Positions 34,383-43,833 are shown, numbered from the stretch's first letter. The stretch is DNA of 64,000 bases from HGM04593 sp045588485 (GCA_045588485.1 JAZNEI010000091.1:1-64000), one strand, 5' to 3'. Notes: a model not told the origin generated them from the sequence alone. A program made the numbers and translations.

Positions 34383-35591
34383 ATGAAGCACGAGAGGTTG
34401 TGGAGTGGGGCTTATGTACTTGTGTGCATAGCTTCGTTTCTGACCTCTTTCTCTTTTTATCTGCTTGTTCCTACGCTGCCTTTCTATCTTGTTTCGCAGT
34501 TGGGGGTAGAGCAGGGTATGGTAGGTGTGCTTCTCTCGTGTTATGTCGTTGCTGTGCTGTGTGTGAGGCCATTTGCAGGATATGTTGCTGATATATTTCC
34601 ACGTAAAAAGGTGTATATAATATCGTACTTGTTGTTTACATTGGCTTTTGTGGGATATCTTGGGATGGTGGCATCGGTGTGGGTTTTTGTTTTGCTTAGG
34701 GTTTTTCATGGTTTTGCTTTTGGTGCGCTTACAACAACTGCGAATACTCTTGTTATTGATATAATGCCTTCATCGCGTCGCGGCGAGGGGCTTGGGTATT
34801 ATGGTGTCATGAATAATCTGGCAATGGCATCAGGGCCTATGGCGGGGCTTTTTATAATTTCATCGGGTAATTATATGTTGCTTTTTGCTGTGGCTCTTGC
34901 TACTGTGCTACTGGGTTTCGCTATGGCACTTGCTGTACGTGCTCCTAAAAGGGATACTTTAACGTTTGATAAATCGGCACCGGTGATATCGGCCGACCGC
35001 TTCTTTCTATTTGCCGGTATCCCTGCTTGTGTTGCAATGATGCTCATTGCTATACCGTATGGCATGACAACAAGTTATATGGCAGTGTATGCTTCCGAGA
35101 TTGGTTTGACAGTTAACTCTGGTCTCTTTTTTACTGTTATGGCTGTCGGATTGATAGTATCGCGTCTGCACTCGGGGAAAATGGTTGATAGAGGGTATAT
35201 CACTCAGACTATATCAGTTGGTATGTTTATTGCTCTTTTTGGCGTATTTGGTGAGACGGTTCTGCACTACGTTGCAGGATATAGTATTGTGGCTGCCGAT
35301 ATTCTGTATTTTGTGGCGGCACTGCTTATGGGATACGGGTATGGAACAATATTTCCGGCTTTCAATACGCTTTTTGTGAATCTTGCTCCTAATTCACGCA
35401 GGGCAACAGCTAATGCAACTTATCTTACAGGATGGGATGTCGGTATAGGATGCGGAATGCTTATTGGAGGAGTTCTTTCTGAAATTGGCTTCCGGTTCTG
35501 TTTCGGATTCGGACTGCTTATGTTGTTGTTTGCATTGCTGTTTTTTGCCTCTTATGTTACCCGACACTTTAACAGATATCGTCTCAGATAA
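34383..35591 (+). CDS. MFS transporter (402 aa)
   Basis: Twelve-helix major facilitator. The A motif GYVADIFPRKKVYIISY lies between helices 2 and 3, and a FHGFAFGALTTTANTLVIDI segment in helix 4 is typical of drug/sugar efflux-like members. Sequence after the first domain (RRGEGLGYYGVMNNLAMASG) has the motif-C-like glycine-rich helix 5. ATG 34383 was chosen over an earlier in-frame ATG (34341) that overlaps the lipoprotein gene. Substrate unknown. Confidence 0.85.
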   Translation: MKHERLWSGAYVLVCIASFLTSFSFYLLVPTLPFYLVSQLGVEQGMVGVLLSCYVVAVLCVRPFAGYVADIFPRKKVYIISYLLFTLAFVGYLGMVASVWVFVLLRVFHGFAFGALTTTANTLVIDIMPSSRRGEGLGYYGVMNNLAMASGPMAGLFIISSGNYMLLFAVALATVLLGFAMALAVRAPKRDTLTFDKSAPVISADRFFLFAGIPACVAMMLIAIPYGMTTSYMAVYASEIGLTVNSGLFFTVMAVGLIVSRLHSGKMVDRGYITQTISVGMFIALFGVFGETVLHYVAGYSIVAADILYFVAALLMGYGYGTIFPAFNTLFVNLAPNSRRATANATYLTGWDVGIGCGMLIGGVLSEIGFRFCFGFGLLMLLFALLFFASYVTRHFNRYRLR

Positions 35592-35686
35592 ACTTTTTGT
35601 TGTGTGAAAAATAGCGTTTTTTGTGTGTTATTTGGGATTTGGACATAATTGTTTGTTGAAAATTTTGCAGGTTATAAAGTTTTGAC

Positions 35687-35694
35687 TATATTTG
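35687..35694 (+). promoter_or_regulatory. Consensus Bacteroidetes promoter of candidate small RNA
   Basis: TTTG at 35664-35667, a 19-bp spacer, then TATATTTG at 35687-35694: both elements and spacing are ideal. No reading frame follows it before the terminator. Confidence 0.75.
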
Positions 35695-35698
35695 CAAT

Positions 35699-35823
35699 GC
35701 ACGTTTGCTATGTGAATAGCGTGGCGTGCAAGTAATATACCAGTTATGATAGTATATAGTTTTTTCTTAGTTGTTTAGTAAATTGGGGACTGTTGCTTTG
35801 TGAAAAGCGACAGTCTTTTTTTT
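35699..35823 (+). ncRNA. Candidate small RNA, about 120 nt
   Basis: A perfect promoter (35664-35694) and a strong terminator (35788-35823) bracket about 95 nt without a meaningful reading frame. The 5' end folds: GCACG (35699-35703) with CGTGC (35725-35729) encloses GCTAT-GTGA-ATAGC (35707-35720), a two-tier hairpin. The middle is A/U-rich (AGTAATATACCAGTTATGAT) and unstructured, as in regulatory RNAs. I do not recognise a known family; 6S RNA was considered but the long bulged closing stem is absent. It sits between the MFS gene and the V-ATPase operon. Confidence 0.55.
35788..35823 (+). terminator. Strong intrinsic terminator
   Basis: GACTGTTGCTTT (35788-35799), loop GTGA, AAAGCGACAGTC (35804-35815), 12 paired positions with one G-T wobble, followed by eight T residues. 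Confidence 0.85.
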
Positions 35824-36114
35824 GAAATTCAAATAACTTATTTACATGCGCTATTTTTCCAGACGGCGCTATTGTCTTTTTTCGATTGTATATTTTTATT
35901 AGAATTTTGAACAGTCTCTAAAATTCAGTTTATTTTAATAAATTATCCTCTTTTTTATAAAAGATTAGCAGCTAAATGAAAATATATACAATAAAAAGAA
36001 TTAAATTTGCATTCGATTATTAATAAGGTATATTGTGGTCTTATACTTGGTCCCAAATATGCAATATAATCTATCATAAGTTTAGAGAAACGGAAAATTA
36101 TAATAATTTTAATA
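35824..36114. other. AT-rich leader upstream of V-ATPase operon
   Basis: About 290 bp without a gene. TAAATTTG at 36002-36009 is the best -7 candidate for the V-ATPase operon, leaving a leader of about 100 nt; no clear -33 element. Nothing else recognised. Confidence 0.4.
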
Positions 36115-36708
36115 ATGGAAAATAAGATTCAAGAACTTACCGAGAAAATCTACAACGAAGGTGTAGAGAAAGGAAAAGAAGAGGCTGCCCGCATTGTAAA
36201 TGAGGCTCAGGAAAAGGCTGCCTCTATACTGAAAGAGACACAAGAGAATGCCGATGCTATATTGGCAAAGGCACAGAAAGCTGCCGATGAGTTGCAGGAA
36301 AACACAAAGGCCGAGCTTAAACTTTATGCGGCACAGGCTGTAGGTGCACTGAAATCAGAGGTTTCTACTTTGGTAACAGATACTATAGTGAACGAGTCGG
36401 TTAAAGGTGCTCTTTCGGGAGATGCTCTTAAGGCGGTTATCGTAAAGATTGCCGAGCGCTGGAGTGCCGATGAACCTCTTGTTATCTCTACATCCGAGGC
36501 TGATGAGCTTAAATCTTATTTTGTGGCAAAGGCAAAGGCACTGCTCGATAAGGGTGTTGAAATCAAGCAGGTGAATGGTCTTAAGACCTCGTTCTCTATC
36601 TCTCCGGCCGATGGCTCTTATAAAGTTAATTTCGGTGAGGCTGAGTTTGAGGCTTTTCTGAAATCATTCTTGCGTCCCGCCATTGTTGAACTTCTTTTCA
36701 AGAAATAA
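36115..36708 (+). CDS. ntpE: V-type ATPase subunit E
   Basis: Peripheral-stalk subunit linking the V1 head to the membrane part. The N-terminal half is a long charged helix (EKGKEEAARIVNEAQEKAAS, then ETQENADAILAKAQKAADEL) and the C-terminal half a mixed domain ending EAFLKSFLRPAIVELLFKK, the NtpE pattern; 197 residues is normal. First gene of the operon, 3 bp before the DUF2764 gene. The peripheral-stalk partner G is not found in the window. Confidence 0.88.
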   Translation: MENKIQELTEKIYNEGVEKGKEEAARIVNEAQEKAASILKETQENADAILAKAQKAADELQENTKAELKLYAAQAVGALKSEVSTLVTDTIVNESVKGALSGDALKAVIVKIAERWSADEPLVISTSEADELKSYFVAKAKALLDKGVEIKQVNGLKTSFSISPADGSYKVNFGEAEFEAFLKSFLRPAIVELLFKK

Positions 36709-36711
36709 AGG

Positions 36712-37551
36712 ATGAGTGAATATTATTGCTTGGTTGCAGGTCTGCCCGATGTTGTCTTTGATGGTAGCAAAGCAGGCTATTCGGTCGAGAAATTCAGAGA
36801 GGATATTATGCCCGAACTCTCGCCCGAGGATGCACGCATAGTAAATCTGTCGTTCTATAAATTTGACAATGCCAATATTCTGCTCCTTTTACGTCAGGGT
36901 GCCGAGATAGAACTCGAAACATACGGTTGCTTCACCAAGGAACAACTGCTCGATATAATATCGGTTGCCAAAGAGGGAGATGCACGCGATAAGAGTGTTC
37001 CTGCATATATGTACGATTTTCTCGATTTTTATTTCGAGAATATCGAGCAGAATATGTTTTGGGACGATATACTCAGTGCCTATTACTACAATTATGCAGT
37101 GGCGGTGCCCAATTGTTTTGTTGCAAGATGGTTCGAATTTAACCGTAATGTAAACAATATTTTGGTTGCTCTACTTGCCCGAAAGTATAAACTCTCTGTT
37201 GCAGAGTGTGTTGTAGGCGATGATGAAATTACCGAGGCGATACGTACATCCGGTGCAAGGGATTTCGGCCTTACAGGAACAGTCGACTATCTTGACGATG
37301 TGGTGCGTCTGAGCGAGAACGATAAATTACAAGAGCGCGAGCGTCAGCTCGATGATATGCGACTTAAATGGCTCGATAATAATTCGGTGTTCAATTATTT
37401 TACCGTAGAGCGCCTTTTTGTATTCTTAGAGACGCTTATAGTTGTAGAGCGTTGGGCTAAGCTTGATGCCGATACCGGTATGCAGCGCTACAAAGAGATT
37501 ATCGAGGAACTGAAAAGCGGTGCGGTATTCACCGATGAGATTAAGAAATAA
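36712..37551 (+). CDS. DUF2764 family protein of V-ATPase operon (279 aa)
   Basis: Cytosolic, all-helical protein of a family found in Bacteroidetes-type V-ATPase operons between E and A. MSEYYCLVAGLPDVVFDGSK opens it; NCFVARWFEFNRNVNNILVA and YFTVERLFVFLETLIVVERW are the two best-conserved-looking helices. In other bacteria this position is taken by subunit C (the central-stalk socket), which I do not see elsewhere in the operon. The idea that DUF2764 replaces or is a diverged subunit C is inference. Confidence 0.8.
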   Translation: MSEYYCLVAGLPDVVFDGSKAGYSVEKFREDIMPELSPEDARIVNLSFYKFDNANILLLLRQGAEIELETYGCFTKEQLLDIISVAKEGDARDKSVPAYMYDFLDFYFENIEQNMFWDDILSAYYYNYAVAVPNCFVARWFEFNRNVNNILVALLARKYKLSVAECVVGDDEITEAIRTSGARDFGLTGTVDYLDDVVRLSENDKLQERERQLDDMRLKWLDNNSVFNYFTVERLFVFLETLIVVERWAKLDADTGMQRYKEIIEELKSGAVFTDEIKK

Positions 37552-37568
37552 ATAAGAACAAAAATAAT

Positions 37569-39326
37569 ATGGCAACAAAAGGAAAAGTAACCGGTATTAT
37601 AGCAAATATGGTGCTCTTGGCTGTTGATGGTCCTGTGGCGCAGAATGAGATTTGCTATATCAAGACCGGCGGCGACCGTCTGATGGCCGAGGTCATTAAA
37701 ATTAACGGTGCCAAAGTGTACGTTCAGGTATTTGAAAGTACAAGACGACTGAAGATTGGCGAGGAGGCTGAGTTTACAGGACACATGCTCGAGGTCTCAC
37801 TTGCACCCGGCATGCTCTCGAAAAACTATGATGGTCTTCAGAACGACCTTGATAAGATGGAGGGCGTATTTTTGAAACGTGGTGACTACACCAATCCGCT
37901 TGATGAGGATAAAATGTGGAAATTTACTCCATTGGTAAAAGTTGGTGACAAAGTAGGTGCTGCTGCATGGCTTGGCGCTGTAGAGGAGAATCATCAGCAA
38001 CTGAAGATTATGGCTCCCTTTGGGATTAAAGGCGAGTGGACTGTAAAGAGCATCGCAAAAGAGGGTGAGTACCGCATTGTTGATACCATTGCAGTGATAG
38101 CAAATGCCGAGGGAGAGGAGCGTACACTTAATATGATACAGAAGTGGCCTGTACGTGTAGCTATGGAGGATTATCGCGAAAAACCACGCCCCTTTAAACT
38201 GCTTGAGACAGGTGTCAGAACCATCGATACATTGAATCCTATTGTTGAGGGAGGAACAGGCTTTATTCCCGGCCCCTTTGGTACAGGAAAGACGGTGTTG
38301 CAGCATGCAATATCAAAGCAGGCCGAGGCTGATATAGTAATCATCGCGGCTTGTGGAGAGCGTGCAAATGAGGTTGTAGAAATCTTTACAGAATTCCCCG
38401 AACTTGTAGACCCCCACACAGGACGCAAACTGATGGAGCGTACAATTATTATTGCAAATACCTCGAATATGCCCGTTGCGGCACGTGAGGCATCGGTATA
38501 CACTGCTATGACAATTGCCGAGTATTATCGCGCTATGGGTCTGAGAGTGCTGCTTATGGCCGATTCTACTTCGCGTTGGGCACAGGCTCTTCGTGAGATG
38601 TCGAACCGTATGGAGGAGCTACCCGGTCCCGATGCCTTCCCAATGGATATATCGTCAATCATTGCCAACTTCTACAGCCGTGCAGGATACGTCTATCTGA
38701 ACAACGGCGAAGCCGGTTCAATTACATTCATCGGTACAGTGTCGCCTGCCGGCGGTAATCTTAAAGAGCCTGTGACCGAGAATACCAAGAAAGTGGCTCG
38801 ATGTTTCTATGCTCTTGAGCAGGCACGTGCCGACAAGAAACGTTACCCGGCAGTGAATCCTATCGACTCATATTCGAAATATATCGAGTATCCCGAGTTC
38901 GAGGAGTTTATTGTAGGACGTATCGGTGAAGGTTGGCTCGAGATGGTAAATGAGGCCAAGACACGTCTGTTGAGAGGTAAGGAGATTGCCGAGCAGATTA
39001 ATATTCTTGGTGACGACGGTGTACCCGTAGATTATCACATCACATTCTGGAAGGCCGAGCTTATAGACTTTGTTGTCTTGCAGCAGGATGCATTCGATGA
39101 GGTCGATTCGGTTACTCCTCTGGAGCGCCAAGAGAGCATATTGCGTCAGGTGACAGATATGTGCCGCGCCGAGTATGATTTTGAGGACTTTACCGAGGTT
39201 ACTGAGTTCTTCAAGAAAGCAATCAATCTGTGTAAGCAGATGAATTACTCCGAGTACAAGTCGGATAAGTACAATGCTTATCATGCACAACTTCAGGAGC
39301 TGTTGGCAACAAAACAGATTGCTTAA
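37569..39326 (+). CDS. ntpA: V-type ATPase catalytic subunit A
   Basis: Nucleotide-hydrolysing subunit of the V1 head. The Walker A loop is GPFGTGKT at 235-242, the long non-homologous insertion typical of A subunits precedes it (EGEERTLNMIQKWPVR region), and the catalytic ERANEVVEIF and DSTSRWAQALREMSNRMEEL segments are intact. 585 residues is the usual length. It is cotranscribed with DUF2764 (17-bp gap) and B (24-bp gap). Confidence 0.97.
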   Translation: MATKGKVTGIIANMVLLAVDGPVAQNEICYIKTGGDRLMAEVIKINGAKVYVQVFESTRRLKIGEEAEFTGHMLEVSLAPGMLSKNYDGLQNDLDKMEGVFLKRGDYTNPLDEDKMWKFTPLVKVGDKVGAAAWLGAVEENHQQLKIMAPFGIKGEWTVKSIAKEGEYRIVDTIAVIANAEGEERTLNMIQKWPVRVAMEDYREKPRPFKLLETGVRTIDTLNPIVEGGTGFIPGPFGTGKTVLQHAISKQAEADIVIIAACGERANEVVEIFTEFPELVDPHTGRKLMERTIIIANTSNMPVAAREASVYTAMTIAEYYRAMGLRVLLMADSTSRWAQALREMSNRMEELPGPDAFPMDISSIIANFYSRAGYVYLNNGEAGSITFIGTVSPAGGNLKEPVTENTKKVARCFYALEQARADKKRYPAVNPIDSYSKYIEYPEFEEFIVGRIGEGWLEMVNEAKTRLLRGKEIAEQINILGDDGVPVDYHITFWKAELIDFVVLQQDAFDEVDSVTPLERQESILRQVTDMCRAEYDFEDFTEVTEFFKKAINLCKQMNYSEYKSDKYNAYHAQLQELLATKQIA

Positions 39327-39350
39327 TCCAAATAAATACACATATATATT

Positions 39351-40670
39351 ATGGCAACAGAAGCATTCAAAAAAATATATACAAAGATAAACTCAATCAC
39401 CAAGGCTACCTGCTCGCTCAAGGCCACAGGTGTTGGATATGATGAACTTGCAACGGTTAATGGAAAATTGGCGCAGGTTGTAAAGATTATGGGCGATGAG
39501 GTTACTCTGCAGGTGTTTGAGGGAACAGGCGGTATACCTACCGATGCCGAGGTGGTTTTTCTGGGTAAGGCACCCACACTGAAAGTGAGCGAACAGCTTG
39601 CAGGACGTTTCTTTAATGCGTATGGCGAGCCTATTGATGGTGGTCCTGCTGTAGATGGTACAGAGGTCGAGATTGGTGGCCCTTCGGTGAACCCCGTTCG
39701 TCGTAAACAGCCTTCGGAACTCATTGCTACAGGTATTGCCGGTATCGATATGAACAATACTCTGGTGACTGGACAGAAGATTCCCTTCTTCGCCGATCCC
39801 GAGCAGCCTTATAACCAGGTAATGGCAAACGTGGCCATGCGTGCCGAGACAGATAAGATTATTCTTGGTGGTATGGGTATGACAAACGACGATTACCTCT
39901 ATTTTAAGAATCTCTTCTCTAACGCAGGTGCTCTCGACCGAATCATCTGCTTTATGAATACTACCGAGGACCCTGCCGTCGAGCGTCTGCTTATTCCCGA
40001 TATGGCGCTTACCGCTGCCGAGTATTTTGCCGTAGAGAAGAATCAGAAAGTGCTGGTGCTGCTTACCGATATGACAATGTATGCCGATGCACTCTCTATC
40101 GTGTCGAACCGTATGGACCAGATTCCTTCGAAGGACTCTATGCCCGGTTCGCTATACTCCGACCTTGCAAAGATTTACGAGAAAGCTGTACAGTTCCCCG
40201 CAGGAGGTTCAATAACAATTATTGCCGTGACAACACTTTCGGGCGGTGATATTACACACGCCGTACCCGATAATACAGGATATATTACCGAGGGACAGCT
40301 CTTCTTGCGTCGCGACAGTGATATTGGTAAGGTAATTGTCGACCCCTTCCGTTCGCTCTCTCGTCTGAAACAGCTTGTTGCAGGTAAAAAGACTCGTAAA
40401 GACCATCCTCAGGTTATGAATGCCGCTGTGCGTCTTTATGCTGATGCTGCGAATGCAAAGACTAAGCTCGAGAATGGATTCGACCTTACAAACTATGACG
40501 AGCGTACACTTTCGTTTGCAAAGGAGTACTCGGATAAGTTGCTTGCCATTGACGTGAACCTTAACACCACCGAGATGCTCGATGTGACTTGGGGACTATT
40601 CTCTAAGTACTTCAAGCCCGAGGAGGTTAACATCCGTCAAGAACTTATCGATACATATTGGAAACAGTAA
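39351..40670 (+). CDS. ntpB: V-type ATPase regulatory subunit B
   Basis: Non-catalytic partner of A in the hexameric head. KTRKDHPQVMNAAVRLYADA and the ELIATGIAGIDMNNTLVTGQ start of the nucleotide-binding-fold domain are characteristic; the Walker A lysine motif is replaced (IPFFADPEQPYN), as expected for B subunits. TDMTMYADALSIVSNRMDQI lies at the A-B interface. 439 residues, normal. Confidence 0.95.
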   Translation: MATEAFKKIYTKINSITKATCSLKATGVGYDELATVNGKLAQVVKIMGDEVTLQVFEGTGGIPTDAEVVFLGKAPTLKVSEQLAGRFFNAYGEPIDGGPAVDGTEVEIGGPSVNPVRRKQPSELIATGIAGIDMNNTLVTGQKIPFFADPEQPYNQVMANVAMRAETDKIILGGMGMTNDDYLYFKNLFSNAGALDRIICFMNTTEDPAVERLLIPDMALTAAEYFAVEKNQKVLVLLTDMTMYADALSIVSNRMDQIPSKDSMPGSLYSDLAKIYEKAVQFPAGGSITIIAVTTLSGGDITHAVPDNTGYITEGQLFLRRDSDIGKVIVDPFRSLSRLKQLVAGKKTRKDHPQVMNAAVRLYADAANAKTKLENGFDLTNYDERTLSFAKEYSDKLLAIDVNLNTTEMLDVTWGLFSKYFKPEEVNIRQELIDTYWKQ

Positions 40671-40700
40671 GAATTATTTCCATAGAATTTAATAAGAATA

Positions 40701-41303
40701 ATGATTGCGTTTCAATATAATAAAACATCGCTTCAGAATCTCGAAAAGCAGCTGAAGATGCGACAGAGAACTCTTCCTATCATCAAGAGCAAGGAGAGTG
40801 CGTTGCGCATCGAGGTTAAGAAGTGCAAAGCCGAGATGGAACTCCATGACGAGGAGTATGACAAACTGTTGCAGCAGTATAGCACACTCTTTGCCCTGTG
40901 GAACGAATTCGACCCCTCGCTTGTCAAGACAGGCAAACTCTCTATCGGTCGCCGTAAAGTGGCCGGTGTGTTGGTGCCTGTGCTCGAAGATGCCGAGTTC
41001 GAGGTGGCGCGATACAGCCTTTTCTCGGCTCCCAAATGGTATGCCGATGGCATAGAGCTGCTGAAGCAGATGGCAATGACGGCTATTAGTCGTGAATTGC
41101 TTAATCGCAAACTCAGACTGCTTGAGGTGGCACGAAAAAAGACTACACAGAAAGTGAATCTTTTTGAAAAAGTGCAGATACCCGGCTACGAGGATGCGAT
41201 ACGTAAGATAAAGCGTTTTATGGAGGATGAGGAGAATCTCTCGAAATCTTCGCAGAAGATTCTTAAGTCACTTCTTGAGCAAAGAGAGGAGGTTGCTGTA
41301 TGA
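40701..41303 (+). CDS. ntpD: V-type ATPase central-stalk subunit D
   Basis: Central rotor shaft. Two long helices, NLEKQLKMRQRTLPIIKSKE near the N terminus and EVARKKTTQKVNLFEKVQIP with KIKRFMEDEENLSKSSQKIL near the C terminus, form the coiled coil that turns inside A3B3. 200 residues fits. Its last codons overlap the start of the I subunit gene (ATGA). Subunit F, its normal partner, is not seen in the window. Confidence 0.9.
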   Translation: MIAFQYNKTSLQNLEKQLKMRQRTLPIIKSKESALRIEVKKCKAEMELHDEEYDKLLQQYSTLFALWNEFDPSLVKTGKLSIGRRKVAGVLVPVLEDAEFEVARYSLFSAPKWYADGIELLKQMAMTAISRELLNRKLRLLEVARKKTTQKVNLFEKVQIPGYEDAIRKIKRFMEDEENLSKSSQKILKSLLEQREEVAV

Positions 41304-43120
41304 TAAGTAAGATGAAAAAACTTACAATGCTCGTATACCATAAGGAGTATAATGCATTTCTTGAGAAACTTCGTAGCGCGGGTGTTGTACATATAGAACA
41401 GCGTAATGCCGATATAACCGAGTCGCCCGAGATTCAGCAGTTACAGGCCGAGTATAGTTCGTATATGCGTCTTGTGACAGGTCTTGAGAAGTTGGCTCCC
41501 GAGAGCAAAGAGGTTGCTGCGTCGTGCGATGGTGCCCGTGAGATTGTAGCACGTGCCGAGGAGTTATATTCTACTCTCGATAGCCTGAAGCTGGCTCTTC
41601 AGGTTGCCGAGAAGGATGTTGCATTGATGAACGTTTGGGGCGATTTCGATATATCGTTATTGGATAAGCTCTCGGCCGAGGGCTATTCGCTGAACTTCTT
41701 TCAGACTTCGGTAAAGAGTTTCGACCCGGAGTGGACTGATAAGTATAATGCTGTTATTGTTAAGCAGAAAGGTTCGCGTGTCTACTTTGTTACGGTAACT
41801 GATGGCAGTGTGCCTGAAATTGATGCAGAATTGATGCGACTTCCCGAGAGCCGTCTATCGGCTCTTTTGGCCGAGGCCGAACGTCTGCAGGTCGAGATTA
41901 ACCTTGCTACCGAACAGCTTACCTCGTTGGCAACCAATAAGCTGCCGGTGTTAAAAGCAAAAGTAGAGCAACTGAAGAGTAGTATAGATTTTTCGTCGGT
42001 TGTCTATAGCGGCGAGAAAGTTACAGGCGACAAACTTTTGCTTTTGCAAGGTTGGGTGCCCGAGGAAGATGCAGATGCACTGGTAAAAGCGCTTGATGCA
42101 GAGCCTATATTCTACGAACTCAGTAAACCATCACCCGATGACAATGTGCCTATTCGTTTCAAGAACAATGCGTTTTTCCGTCTCTTCGAGCCTATTTGCG
42201 AACTTTATATGCTTCCCAAATACAATGAGATTGACCTAACGCCCTTCTTTGCACCGTTCTATATGTTATTCTTCGGATTGTGTCTTGGAGATATGGGCTA
42301 CGGTCTTGTAATGAGCATTGCAATGGTAGCAGTCTTATTGTCGGGAAAGTTCAAGAGTATGCGCGGGTATTTTAATCTGGTGCTTACGTTAGGTGTAAGT
42401 ACTATGCTGTGCGGTTCGCTTACAGGAACATTCTTCGGGTTTAATATCTACGAGTGGAATGTGCCTTTGCTCGATTGGTGGCGCGATAATATATCATTGG
42501 CATATATAAATCCCGAGACAGGTCAGATGAACGATCCCAATCCATCTCTGTTTAACTTGTCACTTATTCTTGGTGGAGTGCAGATTCTCTTCGGAATGAT
42601 TATAAAGGCTGCAAATCAGACTATTCAGTTGGGATTCAAGTATGCTCTATCTACAATTGGATGGCTTGTGATATTGCTGACATTGGTGGCTATGTTCGTA
42701 ATCCCCGGAATGAATACAACCGTTGCATACGTGCTTCTTGGTATTGGAGCAGTGGGCGTTTTCCTGCTAAACTCCCCCGGCAAGAATCCTTTGCTGAATA
42801 TCGGTTTGGGACTGTGGGATTCTTATAATATGGCAACAGGTCTTTTGGGAGACATTCTCTCGTACGTGCGTCTGTTCGCTCTTGGACTCTCGGGTGGTAT
42901 CCTTGCAATGGTATTCAATAGCTTGGCAATGGGATTTAGTCCCGATGTACCGGTACTTGGCACGGTGGTAACAGTGCTTATATTTATTATAGGGCATTTT
43001 GTAAATATGTTTATGAATGTGCTTGGTGCAATGGTACACCCTATGCGTCTTACTTTCGTGGAGTTCTTTAAGAATTCGGGCTACGAGGGTGGTGGAACTG
43101 CATATAAACCTTTTAAATAA
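41300..43120 (+). CDS. ntpI: V-type ATPase membrane subunit I
   Basis: Stator membrane subunit (a/I type) that forms the ion half-channels next to the K ring. Residues about 1-320 are cytoplasmic helical domain; from about 325 onward come seven or eight membrane helices (PFFAPFYMLFFGLCLGDMGY, then MATGLLGDILSYVRLFALGL near residue 515, with the conserved Arg of the YVRLFALGL helix that faces the K glutamate). The C-terminal GAMVHPMRLTFVEFFKN is diagnostic. Complete. Confidence 0.95.
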   Translation: MISKMKKLTMLVYHKEYNAFLEKLRSAGVVHIEQRNADITESPEIQQLQAEYSSYMRLVTGLEKLAPESKEVAASCDGAREIVARAEELYSTLDSLKLALQVAEKDVALMNVWGDFDISLLDKLSAEGYSLNFFQTSVKSFDPEWTDKYNAVIVKQKGSRVYFVTVTDGSVPEIDAELMRLPESRLSALLAEAERLQVEINLATEQLTSLATNKLPVLKAKVEQLKSSIDFSSVVYSGEKVTGDKLLLLQGWVPEEDADALVKALDAEPIFYELSKPSPDDNVPIRFKNNAFFRLFEPICELYMLPKYNEIDLTPFFAPFYMLFFGLCLGDMGYGLVMSIAMVAVLLSGKFKSMRGYFNLVLTLGVSTMLCGSLTGTFFGFNIYEWNVPLLDWWRDNISLAYINPETGQMNDPNPSLFNLSLILGGVQILFGMIIKAANQTIQLGFKYALSTIGWLVILLTLVAMFVIPGMNTTVAYVLLGIGAVGVFLLNSPGKNPLLNIGLGLWDSYNMATGLLGDILSYVRLFALGLSGGILAMVFNSLAMGFSPDVPVLGTVVTVLIFIIGHFVNMFMNVLGAMVHPMRLTFVEFFKNSGYEGGGTAYKPFK

Positions 43121-43168
43121 TATTCAGAAATAAAGAAAATAATAATAACTTAAAATTAAATTACAATT

Positions 43169-43639
43169 ATGGAAATTACAATGAATCTGTTTGTGGCCTA
43201 CGTCGGTATTGCAGTGATGATTGGTCTGGCCGGTGTCGGTAGTGCATTTGGTGTTACTATTGCAGGAAATGCAGCTCTTGGAGCAATGAAGAAGAACGAT
43301 AAGTTCGGTAACTTTTTGGTACTTACAGCGATGCCCGGTACTCAGGGACTTTATGGCTTTGCCGGTTACTATATGTTCCAAAATATGTTCCCTGTATTAA
43401 CTCCTGAGATTACAGGTATTCAGGCTGCTGCTATCCTTAGCTCTGGTATTGCACTCGGCTTGGTTGGTTTGCTGTCTGCTATCCGTCAGGGTCAGGTATG
43501 TGCCAACGGTATTGTATCAATTGGTCAAGGTTACGATGTAATGGGTAAGACTCTGGTGCTTGCCGTATTCCCCGAGCTTTATGCTATTGTAGCTCTTGCA
43601 GGTACCTATCTTATGGCTGATGCTGTTTTTGTAGGTTAA
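43169..43639 (+). CDS. ntpK: V-type ATPase proteolipid subunit K
   Basis: Rotor-ring proteolipid with four membrane helices in two duplicated hairpins (156 aa). The first hairpin carries MPGTQGLYGF (Thr58, Gln59) and the second FPELYAIVAL with the ion-carrying Glu136; a Gln at 107 (AIRQGQV) is 29 residues before Glu136, the same spacing as in the sodium-binding E. hirae NtpK. The set of ligands therefore fits a sodium-translocating ring. A terminator follows at 43661-43696. Confidence 0.93.
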   Translation: MEITMNLFVAYVGIAVMIGLAGVGSAFGVTIAGNAALGAMKKNDKFGNFLVLTAMPGTQGLYGFAGYYMFQNMFPVLTPEITGIQAAAILSSGIALGLVGLLSAIRQGQVCANGIVSIGQGYDVMGKTLVLAVFPELYAIVALAGTYLMADAVFVG

Positions 43640-43660
43640 TAGGAAAACAATAAGAGTTTT

Positions 43661-43696
43661 AATCCGAGGGTTTTTACGAAAATCCTCGGATTTTTT
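43661..43696 (+). terminator. Intrinsic terminator of V-ATPase operon
   Basis: AATCCGAGG (43661-43669) pairs with CCTCGGATT (43684-43692), followed by TTTT. Confidence 0.75.
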
Positions 43697-43833
43697 GTAA
43701 AATTTTGCCTAAACTCGAAATTTACGAATTGAACCTTTTGTAAAAAGTGCAGAAATAATGACTTTTTACAACATATTGATATACTTATTAGCTGTTGACT
43801 CTTAATATATTTTAATATTCCAAAAAAATGTAT

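Noticed and set aside
35699..35823. Small RNA as 6S RNA
   Set aside because: The long, bulged closing stem of 6S RNA cannot be formed by the ends of this transcript, and it is shorter than typical 6S RNA.
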